The notes under the pieces are model-generated. The model saw nothing but the letters and a program-made list of their open reading frames with translations. It made no database searches and was not told where the DNA came from. The position numbers and the translations under genes were made by a program. A DNA stretch of 54,587 nt. Origin: Gammaproteobacteria bacterium (GTDB lineage Bacteria; Pseudomonadota; Gammaproteobacteria; Steroidobacterales; Woeseiaceae). Numbering within the stretch: the stretch's first letter is position 1; each line of letters opens with the position of its first letter. Positions 45,093 to 54,587 of the stretch are shown one piece after another. The stretch spans positions 1 to 54,587 of the forward strand of contig JAHZJK010000007.1 of assembly GCA_022600955.1 (NCBI GenBank), given 5' to 3'.

Positions 45093-45448
45093 TTGCCAAG
45101 CAGTTCCCGGACATTTTCCGGCGGTCTGCCGATCACTGCCTTGCCGGTTTCGGAATCGACCACAATCGGTCGCTCAATGGCGATCGGATTCTCGTGCAGC
45201 CAGGCCGCGAGCGCCTCGTCATTGTTCAGATCCGGCAAGTCAGTTGCGTCCTTGACGGCAGACTCGCCGCTCCGGAGCAGGCTGGCAACCGGCGTTTGCA
45301 GGTACTCGGCAATACGCAATATGCTACCGGCCGCTGGCGGCTCCTGGAGATACAGCACGACTTCATGCTCCGCACCGCTTTCGACCAATATCTGCAGCGT
45401 TTGCCGCGACTTGGAACAACGTGGATTGTGATAGATCTTGACTGTCAT
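45089..45448 (-). CDS. arsC: Glutaredoxin-coupled arsenate reductase family protein
   Basis: A 119-residue ArsC-family protein. Cys11 in NPRCSKSRQTL is the catalytic site, and RPIVVDSETGKAVIGRPPE is the normal C-terminal part. No arsR, arsB or acr3 gene is near, so detoxification is likely but unproven; some members with the CSKSR motif act in redox instead. It is coupled to wrbA. Confidence 0.9.
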   Translation of the reverse strand: MTVKIYHNPRCSKSRQTLQILVESGAEHEVVLYLQEPPAAGSILRIAEYLQTPVASLLRSGESAVKDATDLPDLNNDEALAAWLHENPIAIERPIVVDSETGKAVIGRPPENVRELLGK

Positions 45449-45530
45449 ACTGCCCTCTGGGTCTTAAGTGATAATTTTGTGCAGGCACTTTAACAGGCGC
45501 GGCACGTGTCGTCAGTGGGCAGCGGCGGCC

Positions 45531-45560
45531 TTGACGGCATAGGTATCCTGTTGCTAAGTT
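45531..45560 (+). promoter_or_regulatory. Candidate promoter for the DUF4398 lipoprotein
   Basis: TTGACG (45531-45536) is a good -35 in the 150-bp gap; the -10 (TAAGTT at 45555-45560, 18-base spacer) is weak. The gap otherwise shows nothing I recognise. Confidence 0.3.
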
Positions 45561-45598
45561 TGCCCGGATCACCGCTCACATAAAAACGATAACAGACC

Positions 45599-45925
45599 GT
45601 GATAAACCAAACCCTTGCAGCTCATCTGAAAGCGCCGATTCTCGTCGCTTTGCTGTTCGTGGCTGGCTTTATTGGCGCCTGTGAGAGCACGCCGCCCGTG
45701 CAGGAGATGAGTGATGCGCGACAGGCGATTGCTGTTGCGAAGAAAGCCGGTGCCGAAGAATACGCCGCAAGTGATCTGACCGCTGCTGAGGATTTGCTCG
45801 CCAGTGCACAGGCCAAGCTCGTAGAGCGCGCCTACAACATGGCGCGACGAGACGCCACGCAGGCGAAGAAAAAGGCGCTGGCCGCTCTCAAAGCGTCAGA
45901 GCTGAAGAATCCCGCGCCGGAATAG
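45599..45925 (+). CDS. DUF4398-type small lipoprotein
   Basis: A 108-residue lipoprotein. A hydrophobic signal ends in the lipobox IGAC, and the mature part is a helical domain rich in Ala, Lys and Glu (DARQAIAVAKKAGA, ATQAKKKALAALK). This fits DUF4398, a helical periplasmic domain often found near TPR or OmpA-like proteins. The start is GTG 45599; no ATG lies ahead of the lipobox. Its stop overlaps the proposed ATA start of the acylphosphatase. Confidence 0.82.
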   Translation: MINQTLAAHLKAPILVALLFVAGFIGACESTPPVQEMSDARQAIAVAKKAGAEEYAASDLTAAEDLLASAQAKLVERAYNMARRDATQAKKKALAALKASELKNPAPE

Positions 45926-46209
45926 CCATCCATCCCAGGCCGCCGCAAGCCTTTCTATACACGGTCAGGGGCCGCGTACAGGGCGTCTGGTTTCGCGATA
46001 GTACTCGGCGCGAAGCAGAACGGCTGAACATCTCGGGCTACGCAATGAATCGGGATGATGGGAGCGTGGAGGTGCTCGCAATAGGTACGGCTGAAGCCCT
46101 CCGTGAAATGACCACGTGGCTGCGCTCAGGGCCGCCGATGGCCGACGTGTCAGATCTCAGCTGGGAGCAGGTTGAGGCACAGACTGCCGCTGGGTTTGAT
46201 GTCCGTTGA
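45922..46209 (+). CDS. Acylphosphatase without a canonical start codon
   Basis: Acylphosphatases hydrolyse acyl-phosphates. In this frame the domain is complete: VRGRVQGVWFR with catalytic Arg25, MNRDDGSVEV with catalytic Asn43, and a C-terminal TAAGFDVR. Between the upstream in-frame stop (45787-45789) and Arg25 there is no ATG, GTG, TTG or CTG. The first ATG (46045) comes after the catalytic Arg. The likely start is ATA 45922, which overlaps the DUF4398 stop as ATAG and gives 95 residues, or ATC 45928. A GAAGAA lies 12-18 bases upstream. A sequencing error or frameshift is the alternative. Domain call is firm; the start is not. Confidence 0.8.
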   Translation: MAIHPRPPQAFLYTVRGRVQGVWFRDSTRREAERLNISGYAMNRDDGSVEVLAIGTAEALREMTTWLRSGPPMADVSDLSWEQVEAQTAAGFDVR

Positions 46210-46219
46210 CGTCGACCGG

Positions 46220-46792
46220 TCAGGCCTGAAACCACTTCTTGGTCAGCTTATCGATGACCTTGTTGGGGTATTTTCGCTTGCCAAGGCTGCCGTTATAGCG
46301 CCCCAGCGCTCGCCGCAGGTCACCCTTTTCCTTGTCGAGGTAGAAACGCAGAATCGTGCAGCCGTAGCGAAGGTTTGTATCAATGTGCAATAGATTGTCG
46401 TCTGGTCGGCCGATTTCGTCCAGCCAGAAAGGCATGATCTGCATCAGCCCGATCGCACCAGCAACGGAAATCGCGTATCGGTCAAAGTTACTTTCCGTTT
46501 CGATGACCGCGAGAATCAGTTCAGGCGGCAGGTTGGCTCGCTTGGCTTCCAGGTGCACCAGTTTGAGAATGTTGACGCGTTCGTCCGGGTCCTTAACCTG
46601 GCGCCGCAGTCTCTGCGACATATCCGTCAGCCAGACTTCAGCATCAAATCGATCCTCGAAACTGCTGCTGTCACTCGCGGCAGCCAAAAGCGCATCACGA
46701 AGCTCTGGGTCAGCCTGTTGCGCAGATACGCCACCTGCGAACAGGAGGATTGTCAGACTTGTTGCCAGAATGAGGTGTCGAACGGATATCAT
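46220..46792 (-). CDS. Lytic transglycosylase (SLT domain), exported
   Basis: A 190-residue periplasmic murein hydrolase. A signal peptide (cleavage near VSA-QQ) leads to a helical region and an SLT domain, with catalytic Glu100 in ETESNFD, then GAIGLMQIMP, YGCTILRFYL and ALGRYNGS. It cuts glycan strands in peptidoglycan. It converges on the acylphosphatase gene (ten-base gap) and lies downstream of proS. Confidence 0.92.
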   Translation of the reverse strand: MISVRHLILATSLTILLFAGGVSAQQADPELRDALLAAASDSSSFEDRFDAEVWLTDMSQRLRRQVKDPDERVNILKLVHLEAKRANLPPELILAVIETESNFDRYAISVAGAIGLMQIMPFWLDEIGRPDDNLLHIDTNLRYGCTILRFYLDKEKGDLRRALGRYNGSLGKRKYPNKVIDKLTKKWFQA

Positions 46793-46829
46793 AAGATCAC
46801 TTATTCTATATGAATTATGTGCTTACAGA

Positions 46830-48521
46830 TTACTCTTTCAGTAAATTGAGAGCTTCCTCACGTTTCAAATTGCGTGATTCATCATCGCGTCGGTGCCGGT
46901 ACTCGAGTTCTCCGGCCTCAAGACCTCGTTCGGACACGACGAGGCGGTGCGGAATACCGATCAACTCCGCATCGGCGAACTTGACGCCCGGGCGTGCATT
47001 ACGGTCGTCAAACAGAACGGCCAGCCCCATTGCCTGCAACTCGTCGTAAAGCGCTTCCGAGGCACTTGCGACGGCTTCAGAGCGATGCATGTTGATAGGC
47101 ACGAGGACGACGTCGAAAGGCGCCAAAGCATCGGGCCAGATAATGCCCGCATCGTCGTGGCTTTGTTCTATCGCCGCGCCGACAATGCGCGTGATACCAA
47201 TTCCGTAGCAACCCATGGCCATGACCTGGTTCTTGCCGTCTGGAGTCTGCACGGTCGCTCCCATCGCGGTGCTGTAACTGTCGCCGAGCTGAAAAATGTG
47301 CCCGACCTCGATACCGCGAGTGATGCTCAATGTCGAGTTACCGCCGGGAGTCGGGTCGCCCGCGACAACATTGCGGATATCAACGCTGTCCGGTAGCTCG
47401 ATATCACGGCCGAAGTTCACGCCGGTGTAGTGCATATCGGCTGCGTTGGCGCCGCACACGAAATCGCTCATCGACAACGTGGCATGATCGAAAAATACGG
47501 GGATATCGAGCCCCATCGGACCGGCAAAACCGGGACTACATCCGGTCACCCTGACGATCGTTTCGGGCGCGGCCATCGTTAATGGCGATGCGACGCCGGG
47601 GATTTTCTGTGCCTTGACGGCATTCAGCTCATGGTCGCCGCGCAGTACGAGCGCGATGGGACAGTCTGTTCCTTCCACGACAAGTGTCTTGAGCGTCTGT
47701 TGCGGGTCAATCTTGAGGAATTCGCACAGTGCCTGAATCGTCTTGATGCCAGGTGTCGCAAGCTTTTTGATGTCTTCGCTGGCGGCAGCGCGTGTGCCTT
47801 CCGGAAATGTCGCCGCGGTTTCGATGTTAGACGCAAAACCATCTTCGTCGCTGTACGCGATGGCATCTTCGCCGGAATCCGCCAAAACGTGGAACTCTTG
47901 CGAGCGACTGCCTCCTATTTCTCCGGAGTCAGCATCCACTACGCGAAAAGTCAGGCCAAGCCTCTCGAAGATCGCCGTGTATGCAGCATGCATGCGGGCA
48001 TAAGACTCATCAAGCCCGGCCTGATCGAGATCGAACGAGTAGGCGTCTTTCATGATGAACTCACGCGATCGCATTACGCCAAACCGCGGCCGGATCTCGT
48101 CCCGAAACTTGGTTTGAATCTGGTAGAAATTCACAGGTAGTTGCTTGTAGCTTCGCAATTCACGGCGCGCCACATCTGTGATGACCTCCTCATGGGTCGG
48201 CCCGAAGCAAAAATCTCGATCGTGTCTGTCACTCATGCGCAATAACAGCGGACCGTATTTGTCCCACCGGCCTGATTCTTGCCATAGTTCAGCGGGCTGC
48301 ACCGCAGGCATCAGCAGCTCGAGCGCACCAGCGCGATCCATTTCTTCTCGCACGATGGCCTCGACTTTACGCAAAACGCGCAGGCCGATCGGCATCCAGG
48401 TGAAGAGGCCCGAGGCAAGGCGGCGTATCAGGCCCGCCCGGAGCATGAGTTTGTGGCTGACTATCTCAGCGTCAGCAGGGACTTCCTTGAGTGTCGTCAG
48501 TCCGAATTGGGTAAAGCGCAT
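46830..48521 (-). CDS. proS: Prolyl-tRNA synthetase, bacterial type
   Basis: ProS charges tRNA-Pro. The 563-residue class II enzyme has motif 2 ([20 protein letters not shown]), a YbaK-like editing insertion (about 225-385), motif 3 ([11 protein letters not shown]) and the anticodon-binding domain at the end. ATG 48521 gives [19 protein letters not shown], matching the Escherichia coli start; longer frames upstream are not family-like. Confidence 0.97.
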   Translation of the reverse strand: MRFTQFGLTTLKEVPADAEIVSHKLMLRAGLIRRLASGLFTWMPIGLRVLRKVEAIVREEMDRAGALELLMPAVQPAELWQESGRWDKYGPLLLRMSDRHDRDFCFGPTHEEVITDVARRELRSYKQLPVNFYQIQTKFRDEIRPRFGVMRSREFIMKDAYSFDLDQAGLDESYARMHAAYTAIFERLGLTFRVVDADSGEIGGSRSQEFHVLADSGEDAIAYSDEDGFASNIETAATFPEGTRAAASEDIKKLATPGIKTIQALCEFLKIDPQQTLKTLVVEGTDCPIALVLRGDHELNAVKAQKIPGVASPLTMAAPETIVRVTGCSPGFAGPMGLDIPVFFDHATLSMSDFVCGANAADMHYTGVNFGRDIELPDSVDIRNVVAGDPTPGGNSTLSITRGIEVGHIFQLGDSYSTAMGATVQTPDGKNQVMAMGCYGIGITRIVGAAIEQSHDDAGIIWPDALAPFDVVLVPINMHRSEAVASASEALYDELQAMGLAVLFDDRNARPGVKFADAELIGIPHRLVVSERGLEAGELEYRHRRDDESRNLKREEALNLLKE

Positions 48522-48623
48522 GGTGTATTTGGCCATCAATGGTAGAGGCGCGCATTCTAACCGTATTGACAGCCAAGCCAAAGCAGGACAAGGTCCGGAA
48601 ACTTTTTTTTGGGGGATGTCCTC

Positions 48624-49220
48624 TTGCACGGTCGCCGAAACCCGTTTGTCGCTCAGGAAGGATTGCCAATTCTCGCGCTGGTGTTGGCGATCACGATACT
48701 TCTGCTGCGCTATTCAGATCCCTGGATTGCTGTCATCCCGGCACTGCTGCTGGTGTTCTTGTACCTGGTGTTTCGCGACCCGCGCAGGACGGTTCCGTCC
48801 GTGGCGCTCGGCGTTTTTAGTCCTGTGGATGGTGAAGTGGTCGAGATTGGTGCACAGGAATCCGGCGAAATTGGTTCTTCGGTTATGCGAATTCTTATCA
48901 GGGTCAATGCCTTGGGAACCTATACCGCGCGAAGTCCTGTCGAGGGCAAGATCATGGATTCGGGGACGAATGCACTCTGGCTGCAAACGGATGAGGGTGA
49001 TGATGTCGTGCTCAGGTTCGACGGTTATCGATTCGGTCTGCCGCCAAAATCATTTGCCCGTTATGGGGAAAGGCTTGGACAGGGCCAGCGTTGTGCCTAT
49101 CTGCGCCTGACCCGTCTTGCCGAAATACAATTGCCAAAAGATGGCAAGGTGCTGGTGGAAGTTGGCCAGACCGTAGTAGCTGGCACTGATGTGATCGGCA
49201 ATATTCCGAGCCCTCGGTAG
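48624..49220 (+). CDS. Phosphatidylserine-decarboxylase-like protein lacking the pyruvoyl site
   Basis: A 198-residue protein with two N-terminal hydrophobic helices and a PSD-like domain ([45 protein letters not shown]). In the short PSD family a Gly-Ser pair before the last strands is cleaved to form the pyruvoyl group; here that place reads [12 protein letters not shown], without Gly-Ser. The His-containing NVHVNRAP-type segment reads [11 protein letters not shown]. It is therefore probably not a decarboxylase. TTG 48624 has GGGGGA seven bases upstream; TTG 48609 is five codons longer. Function is unknown. Confidence 0.8.
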   Translation: MHGRRNPFVAQEGLPILALVLAITILLLRYSDPWIAVIPALLLVFLYLVFRDPRRTVPSVALGVFSPVDGEVVEIGAQESGEIGSSVMRILIRVNALGTYTARSPVEGKIMDSGTNALWLQTDEGDDVVLRFDGYRFGLPPKSFARYGERLGQGQRCAYLRLTRLAEIQLPKDGKVLVEVGQTVVAGTDVIGNIPSPR

Positions 49221-49274
49221 GCATACGCCGTTTATGGCAAAATGCATAACGCCCCAAATATTCGGTCTGACCGC

Positions 49275-49943
49275 ATGATTCATCCAGAACACCAACGTAG
49301 AGCCTACCTGCAGGCGATGGGTATTGATGTCTGGGTGCCCCGTGATGAAGAAGAACCTGGGGCGGGGGCTGCGATTTCTGCCGCAGGCCTGGGGTGGGAC
49401 GAGTTAGAGGTCAGCGTTAGCGCGTGCCAGCAGTGTGAACTCGGCGCGAGTCGCACGCAGACCGTATTCGGCGTTGGCGACAAGGCCGCGGACTGGATGA
49501 TTATCGGCGAAGCACCTGGAGCCGAAGAGGATCGCAGAGGCGAGCCGTTTGTCGGACGGGCAGGTAAGCTGCTTGACGAAATGCTTCGTGCAATAGGGCA
49601 GAGTAGAGATTCTGTCTTTATTGCCAATATTCTGAAATGCAGACCGCCGAACAATCGCGACCCAAAGCCATCGGAAGTAGCATCGTGCAATGCCTGGCTC
49701 GAGCGACAGATAGCGTTGGTGCAGCCGAAGATCATTTTGGCAGTCGGCAAAATTGCCGCACAGAACCTGCTTGGGAGCGACGCGACAGTTGCGAGCATGC
49801 GGGGCAGCGCGCACGATTTGAACGGCATACCGCTGGTCGTGACCTACCACCCGGCCTATCTGTTGCGCAGTCCGTCTCAGAAGCGCAAATCCTGGGCTGA
49901 CCTGTGCCTTGCGACGCGCCTTGCGGCAGAGCATCACGCATGA
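49275..49943 (+). CDS. Uracil-DNA glycosylase, family 4 ([4Fe-4S])
   Basis: This enzyme removes uracil from DNA. The 222-residue protein has [17 protein letters not shown] (water-activating loop), [22 protein letters not shown], and the cluster cysteines (CQQC near the N-terminus, KC and SC about 15 residues apart). ATG 49275 gives [23 protein letters not shown] 49242 is possible. Its stop overlaps the rimI start. Confidence 0.94.
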   Translation: MIHPEHQRRAYLQAMGIDVWVPRDEEEPGAGAAISAAGLGWDELEVSVSACQQCELGASRTQTVFGVGDKAADWMIIGEAPGAEEDRRGEPFVGRAGKLLDEMLRAIGQSRDSVFIANILKCRPPNNRDPKPSEVASCNAWLERQIALVQPKIILAVGKIAAQNLLGSDATVASMRGSAHDLNGIPLVVTYHPAYLLRSPSQKRKSWADLCLATRLAAEHHA

Positions 49944-50416
49944 TTACACCAATGACTGAGCCGCCCAGCACGATTCGGCAAATGACCCACGATGATCTCG
50001 CAATGGTGTCGGATATCGAGCGCCGCAGCTATGAGTTTCCCTGGAGCCACGGGGTGTTCCGCGACTGTTTGCTGGCCGGATATCAGTGCATTTCATTGAC
50101 CCGGGAGGATCGTCTTGCGGGTTACGCCATTCTCTCGGTTGCCGCAGGGGAGGCCCATATACTCAACCTTTGTGTCGATCCTGAGTTTCGTGCGCGCGGC
50201 TATGGTGAACGTTTGCTCGATGAACTGTTGTATCTGGCACGATCTGCATCGGTACACGAGATTTTTCTCGAAGTACGGCCGTCCAACGACACGGCGCTGG
50301 GGCTGTATCGGAAGAAGGGTTTTCACCAGATCGCCGCTCGACACGCCTACTACCAGGCTCACGACGGGCGCGAGGATGCCGCTGTCCTGGCAAAAAAACT
50401 GGTTACTGACGACTGA
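49940..50416 (+). CDS. rimI: Ribosomal protein S18 alanine N-acetyltransferase
   Basis: A 158-residue GNAT acetyltransferase. The CoA-binding loop is CVDPEFRARGYGERLL, with the conserved FLEVRPSN and GLYRKKGFHQIAARHAYY that mark RimI. ATG 49940 overlaps the udg stop by ATGA, supporting it over longer frames. RimI acetylates S18; some members act on other proteins. Confidence 0.93.
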   Translation: MITPMTEPPSTIRQMTHDDLAMVSDIERRSYEFPWSHGVFRDCLLAGYQCISLTREDRLAGYAILSVAAGEAHILNLCVDPEFRARGYGERLLDELLYLARSASVHEIFLEVRPSNDTALGLYRKKGFHQIAARHAYYQAHDGREDAAVLAKKLVTDD

Positions 50417-50482
50417 TGTCGCAGTTTCGCGGCACGCGGGATTCCGCTAGACTCCGCCGCCTTCGATAGTAAACAAATCCTC

Positions 50483-52063
50483 ATGTCAGACATTCAGCAA
50501 CAAGTCAGCAAACGGCGCACGTTCGCGATTATTTCGCATCCCGATGCGGGTAAGACAACGCTTACCGAAAAGCTGTTGCTGTATGGCGGTGCAATCCAGC
50601 TGGCAGGAACTGTGAAGGGCCGTAAGGCAAGTCGGCATGCGACGTCCGATTGGATGGCGCTGGAGCAACAGCGCGGCATTTCCGTGACTTCGTCTGTTAT
50701 GCAGTTTCCATACAACGACTGCGTCGTCAATCTGCTCGACACACCGGGACACGAAGACTTTTCGGAGGATACATACAGGACATTGACCGCGGTAGATTCT
50801 GCATTGATGGTGATCGACTGCGCCAAGGGCGTGGAGAAGCGTACTATCAAATTGATGGATGTCTGTCGCCTGCGCGACACGCCGATCATGACTTTCATCA
50901 ACAAGCTCGACCGGGATGGTCAGGAACCGATTGATCTGCTCGACGAGATTGAATCCGTATTGAAGATTCAGTGTTCGCCCGTTACCTGGCCAATTGGCAT
51001 GGGACGTTCTTTGCGTGGCGTGTATCACTTGTTGCAGGACAAAATTTACCTGTATGAAAAAGTCGGCCGCCAGAAAGCGTCGGACGTTACGACGGTGGAG
51101 GGGCTCCATTCTGACGCGGCAACCGAAGTCCTCGGCGATATCGCGGACGAATTTCGAGAAGAGATCGAACTGGTAAAAGGCGCGTGCCCAGAGTTATCGA
51201 TAGAGGATTATCTTGCGGCAAAACAGACGCCGGTATTCTTTGGGTCTGCGATTGGCAACTTCGGTGTCAAAGAATTGCTCGATGAGTTCGTCAGTTTTGC
51301 ACCGCCACCGCAGGTTCGCGAAAGCGAACAGCGTGATGTCAATCCGCTGGAAGACAAGATGACCGGCTTCGTCTTCAAGATCCAGGCAAATATGGACCCG
51401 GGTCACCGCGATCGTATTGCGTTTATGCGTATTTGTTCGGGAGAATATCGCCGCGGGATACGCTCATTCCACGTCCGCTCCGGGAAGGAACTCAAGATAC
51501 CCGACGCTATTACTTTCATGGCCGCAGACCGGCAGCATGCGGAAACGGCCTATGCAGGCGACATTATCGGCATTCACAATCATGGCACGATCAACATCGG
51601 CGACAGTTTTTCCGAAGGCGAGGTTATTCGATTCACAGGGATTCCGAACTTCGCGCCGGAGATTTTTCGGCGCGCCGTGCTTAAGGATCCGCTGCGCCTC
51701 AAGGCACTGCAAAAAGGTCTGGCACAACTGTGTGAAGAAGGTGCTACGCAATTGTTCAAGCCCAAGCGCAACAACGATTTGATTCTTGGTGCTGTCGGTC
51801 CCCTGCAATTCGAAGTAGTGGCGCACCGCCTGAAAGATGAGTACAACGTTGAGTGCCAGTTCGAGTCGATCAATGTGGCAACAGCGCGCTGGGTGGAGTG
51901 TGACGATGTGAAAATGTTAAGCGACTTCGAACGCAAGGCAAACGACAACCTTGCACTGGATCACGGCGGCCGACTCGTCTACATTGCTCCTACACGAGTC
52001 AACCTCAACCTGACCGAGGAACGCTGGCCAGAAATAGCATTTCGTGCAACCCGGGAACACTAG
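50483..52063 (+). CDS. prfC: Peptide chain release factor 3
   Basis: RF3 is a GTPase that releases RF1/RF2 from the ribosome. The 526-residue protein has P-loop [37 protein letters not shown], and the family C-terminal domain ([19 protein letters not shown]). ATG 50483 follows AATCCTC without a clear SD. A 66-bp gap separates it from rimI. Confidence 0.97.
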   Translation: MSDIQQQVSKRRTFAIISHPDAGKTTLTEKLLLYGGAIQLAGTVKGRKASRHATSDWMALEQQRGISVTSSVMQFPYNDCVVNLLDTPGHEDFSEDTYRTLTAVDSALMVIDCAKGVEKRTIKLMDVCRLRDTPIMTFINKLDRDGQEPIDLLDEIESVLKIQCSPVTWPIGMGRSLRGVYHLLQDKIYLYEKVGRQKASDVTTVEGLHSDAATEVLGDIADEFREEIELVKGACPELSIEDYLAAKQTPVFFGSAIGNFGVKELLDEFVSFAPPPQVRESEQRDVNPLEDKMTGFVFKIQANMDPGHRDRIAFMRICSGEYRRGIRSFHVRSGKELKIPDAITFMAADRQHAETAYAGDIIGIHNHGTINIGDSFSEGEVIRFTGIPNFAPEIFRRAVLKDPLRLKALQKGLAQLCEEGATQLFKPKRNNDLILGAVGPLQFEVVAHRLKDEYNVECQFESINVATARWVECDDVKMLSDFERKANDNLALDHGGRLVYIAPTRVNLNLTEERWPEIAFRATREH

Positions 52064-52091
52064 CCACGTCTCCTCAGTCTGAGGTAGTTCA

Positions 52092-53360
52092 TTGCCAAAG
52101 CCAGCAATATTTACCAGGAAGGTCATAACCTGGGCACTTTACGACTGGGCCAACTCGGCATTCGCGCTGAGCGTTCTTGCGGTGTTGTTTCCGCTGGTGT
52201 TGGGAAACTACTGGGGCGTTGGCGACAATGGCTCAGCCGCGACTATCCGACTGGGCTGGGTTACCTTCGCTGCAAGTATTGTCGTATTCGTTTTGGCACC
52301 AGTACTGGGTACAATTGCCGATGCGGGCGGCTACCGTAAGCGCTTCCTGTTTGTATTCGCCACGCTCGGGGCGTCTATGACTGCAGCCCTTGGTCTGGTC
52401 GGTGAAGGCGATTGGCCGCTGGCACTGGTTTTCTACCTGTTCGCTTCGGTTGGCTATTACAGCTCTGTTGTCTTTTATGACTCGCTGCTAATTGATGTAA
52501 CCGAACCCCGCAATTATTCGGTCGTATCCACTTTTGGTTTTTCGGTTGGCTACCTGGGTGGCGCAACACTGCTCGCATTACACCTCTGGATGCTCAAGTC
52601 GCCGGAAACATTCGGTCTGGCGACCGCGACCGAAGCATTTAGTTACGCCTTTTATTCAGTTGGCGCCTGGTGGTTGTTGTTCCTGCTGCCGTTGCTGTTC
52701 GCGGTCCCGGAACAGCACAGCCTGACCGAAGTCACAAGCGGTCGGATTCGCGCGGCTTATGCAGAGCTGCGAGCGACCTTCGCCGAGGTTAGAAAGTATC
52801 GCAACGTCGCCATGTTTCTCTGCGCCTATTGGCTCTATATCGGCGGTGTGTTTACAGTAATTTTCATGGCAGTCAACTATGGGCAGCGCCTGGGTTTCGC
52901 AGATAGCGACCTCGTTATGGCCTTGCTAATTTCAAATTTTGTTGGCTTCCCGGCGACGCTGGTGTTTGGTGCGTTGGCGCATCGCTTCGGTGCGCGGCAG
53001 GGAATCTACTTTGCTCTGCTGGTGTATATCGGCGCTTGTATTTGGAGCCTGCAGATGTCAGACGTGCGTCAGTTTTACATTCTGGCGGCAGTTATCGGCA
53101 TGATTCAGGGTGGGGCGCAGGGCCTCAGCAGATCTGTATACGCCTCGCTCATTCCGGCCGACCAGCCCGGTGAGTTTTTTGGCTTCTACAGTATGACAAC
53201 CAAGTTCGCCCACATACTCGGGCCGGCGATGGTCGCGACGGCTGCGATGTTGTCCGACGACCCCAAATGGGTACTACTCGCGGTAATGCCATTGTTTTTT
53301 GCGGGCGGAATTATCCTGGCGCTGGTGCGACTGCCAGAATCCACTAAGGCGTCGCGTTAA
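52092..53360 (+). CDS. MFS transporter, UMF1/Atg22-like
   Basis: A 422-residue major facilitator with about 12 hydrophobic segments. WALYDWANSAFALSV, FYDSLLIDV, GGAQGLSRSVYASLIP and PGEFFGFYSMTTKFA are typical of the UMF1 family (vacuole Atg22 relatives). Substrate is unknown. The start is TTG 52092, with GAGGT six bases upstream. It converges on the transglutaminase gene, overlapping it by 17 bases. Confidence 0.9.
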   Translation: MPKPAIFTRKVITWALYDWANSAFALSVLAVLFPLVLGNYWGVGDNGSAATIRLGWVTFAASIVVFVLAPVLGTIADAGGYRKRFLFVFATLGASMTAALGLVGEGDWPLALVFYLFASVGYYSSVVFYDSLLIDVTEPRNYSVVSTFGFSVGYLGGATLLALHLWMLKSPETFGLATATEAFSYAFYSVGAWWLLFLLPLLFAVPEQHSLTEVTSGRIRAAYAELRATFAEVRKYRNVAMFLCAYWLYIGGVFTVIFMAVNYGQRLGFADSDLVMALLISNFVGFPATLVFGALAHRFGARQGIYFALLVYIGACIWSLQMSDVRQFYILAAVIGMIQGGAQGLSRSVYASLIPADQPGEFFGFYSMTTKFAHILGPAMVATAAMLSDDPKWVLLAVMPLFFAGGIILALVRLPESTKASR

Positions 53361-54587
53361 CGGCTTCACGCAGCCGCTGCAGCGCTGTTGCTCCCTGTTC
53401 ACCGTAACGAGCATCGTGATACGCGTTGGTCACAGTGTGCACCTGTTCCCCCGCAACGCTTCCCATCTCTTCGACTCGTCGCGCAAAACGCCACGCAGTC
53501 TCGCCAGTTTGCTGTTCGACGCCCGTGCGTTTCACCCAGCGGTCGAACAGGACCTGTGCTTCGTCTTTTTTGGGTGGTCGATAACGCAACATCAGCAAGA
53601 CGCTGACAATGACGACAAGGCCCACAACGACCGCAATCATCGCCAAAAGCATGTTGCGCCAGTTCGGGTCATTCATTCCCAGCCAGCGCATGAAACGATT
53701 CTGGTTATCCGGTCCGTATCCCAGCACCCATTCGTTCCATTTGGCGTTGACGGCATCCCACGTCAGCGTCAATTGATGCAACATCTTTGAGGTTGCCGAG
53801 AACCCCCAAGCTTCGCCAAGCGCAGCCAACGCAGCATCATTGGTGTCGTACTCAATGCGCTCCGGCGCGACGGCTGATGTGGGGTCGACTCGATACCAGC
53901 CATACTGCTCAAGCCAGACTTCAGTCCATGCATGCGCATCGGACTGTCGCACGATAAGGTGCCCGCCCATCGGATTCACTTCGCCGCCCTGGTAGCCAAG
54001 GACAACGCGCGACGGGATTCCGGCCGCGCGCATCATGAACGCAAACGCCGACGCATAGTGTTCGCAGAACCCTCGACGAGTATCGAATAGAAATTTGTCG
54101 ACAGGATTCGCGCCCAATTCCGGTGGCTCGAGCGTATAAAAAAATTCTTCAGTATGAAATTTGGCAAGTACCGCATCGATATACGCGGTGTCCGAACCAG
54201 CTTGCTCGCGCATTCGGACTGCCAGGGCCCGGGAATCGCGGTTACTGTCCTCAGGCACTTTCGCATACCAGTAGCGAAACGTCTGCGGTAAATCGGCCTG
54301 AATCGTAAAATCAATGTAGGACTCAACGTCATATGCGAGGCGCTGCTCGATGGGCGTGACGCGAGCCAGTTGTTGTTGGCGACCCATGAAGGCGCGATCC
54401 AACGACCACCTCATGGGCATATCCATCGCGAATACCCACTGCTGCATGGTGGGCTCCATAGTTACCTGGTAGCGAACAGGCTCACCACGAACAGCGATCT
54501 GTTTCTCAGCGGGGTCACCTATAATCATTTCGGAGCCAGACCAGGAGCGACCGTTAAAGCGTGTCAGGACCAACGCGCGCCAATAGC
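53344..54587 (-). CDS. TgpA-like transglutaminase-domain membrane protein, N-terminus beyond window
   Basis: The frame is open to the right edge, so the N-terminal membrane part is missing. The visible 413 residues begin with YWRALVLTRFNGRSW, a TgpA-type periplasmic segment. The transglutaminase core follows: Cys in RRGFCEHYASAF, His in DAHAWTEVW and Asp in YRVDPTS. A late transmembrane helix (MLLAMIAVVVGLVVIVSVLL) and a C-terminal DUF4129-like tail follow. TgpA is a membrane protease/transglutaminase homologue, essential in Pseudomonas. No partner gene is visible. Confidence 0.9.
   Translation of the reverse strand, partial: YWRALVLTRFNGRSWSGSEMIIGDPAEKQIAVRGEPVRYQVTMEPTMQQWVFAMDMPMRWSLDRAFMGRQQQLARVTPIEQRLAYDVESYIDFTIQADLPQTFRYWYAKVPEDSNRDSRALAVRMREQAGSDTAYIDAVLAKFHTEEFFYTLEPPELGANPVDKFLFDTRRGFCEHYASAFAFMMRAAGIPSRVVLGYQGGEVNPMGGHLIVRQSDAHAWTEVWLEQYGWYRVDPTSAVAPERIEYDTNDAALAALGEAWGFSATSKMLHQLTLTWDAVNAKWNEWVLGYGPDNQNRFMRWLGMNDPNWRNMLLAMIAVVVGLVVIVSVLLMLRYRPPKKDEAQVLFDRWVKRTGVEQQTGETAWRFARRVEEMGSVAGEQVHTVTNAYHDARYGEQGATALQRLREAVNATP

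Noticed and set aside
48603..48610. Run of eight T as a terminator
   Set aside because: No stem precedes it on the plus strand, and it lies just before the PSD-like gene's SD.
1..54587. tRNA, rRNA, CRISPR, insertion sequences, prophage genes
   Set aside because: No cloverleaf, repeat-spacer pattern, transposase or terminal inverted repeats were seen on reading both strands; composition is even.

Overview
The window reads as a chromosomal segment from a gammaproteobacterium, probably free-living and aquatic. This is inferred from gene content: rsxABCDGE, hda, rnt, grxD, an aceE-type homodimeric pyruvate dehydrogenase, prfC, and the purM/purN, DUF2066, perM-like, hda neighbourhood. Base composition is moderately GC-rich and looks even throughout. 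I see no insertion sequence, prophage, CRISPR array, rRNA or tRNA gene, and no gene-free stretch above 300 bases. Coding density is very high, with many ATGA or TAATG stop/start overlaps and several convergent pairs that overlap at their stops. A genus-level call is not possible from the sequence alone.

Layout. 1-1578: two YbjQ-family proteins and an M48 metalloprotease. 1651-6416: a DUF4382/DUF5666-type lipoprotein divergent from a GAF-PAS-PAS-GGDEF-EAL protein. 6413-9636: nadC, a PuuD-like membrane protein, DUF1289, a BON lipoprotein, grxD and rnt. 9637-17363: an M17 aminopeptidase divergent from the pyruvate dehydrogenase operon aceE-aceF-lpdA, whose E3 carries its own lipoyl domain. 17369-21035: a gluzincin-TPR protein coupled to an APC permease, then an alpha/beta-fold protein without its catalytic Ser and His. 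21038-24655: an HvfB/HvfC/DoxX cluster (the family that modifies copper-binding peptides) joined to a glutamate-synthase-like flavoprotein, with no precursor peptide gene. 24715-32750: DUF1841, nth, the full rsx/rnf electron-transport operon and metG. 32803-37442: two PilT-family ATPases in an apparent operon with a HEAT-repeat/Ser-Thr kinase fusion. 37717-44518: mrp, dcd, purN, purM, a DUF2066 protein, a CDP-alcohol phosphatidyltransferase, an AI-2E-type permease and hda. 44499-49220: wrbA, arsC, a DUF4398 lipoprotein, an acylphosphatase with no canonical start codon, a lytic transglycosylase, proS and a PSD-like protein lacking the self-cleavage residues. 49275-54587: family-4 uracil-DNA glycosylase, rimI, prfC, a UMF1-type MFS transporter, and a TgpA-like transglutaminase cut by the right edge.

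How the genes work together. Most of the window is housekeeping: central carbon (PDH), NAD and purine synthesis, translation (metG, proS, prfC, rimI), DNA repair (nth, udg), Fe-S and redox balance (mrp, grxD, rsx). The best candidates for undescribed biology are the HEAT-kinase with its two pilus-retraction-type ATPases, and the HvfBC-DoxX-flavoprotein cluster without a visible substrate peptide. Smaller oddities are the start-codon-less acylphosphatase, two enzyme-fold proteins that lack their catalytic residues (20232-21035 and 48624-49220), and a serine at the usual flavinylation threonine of RsxG.
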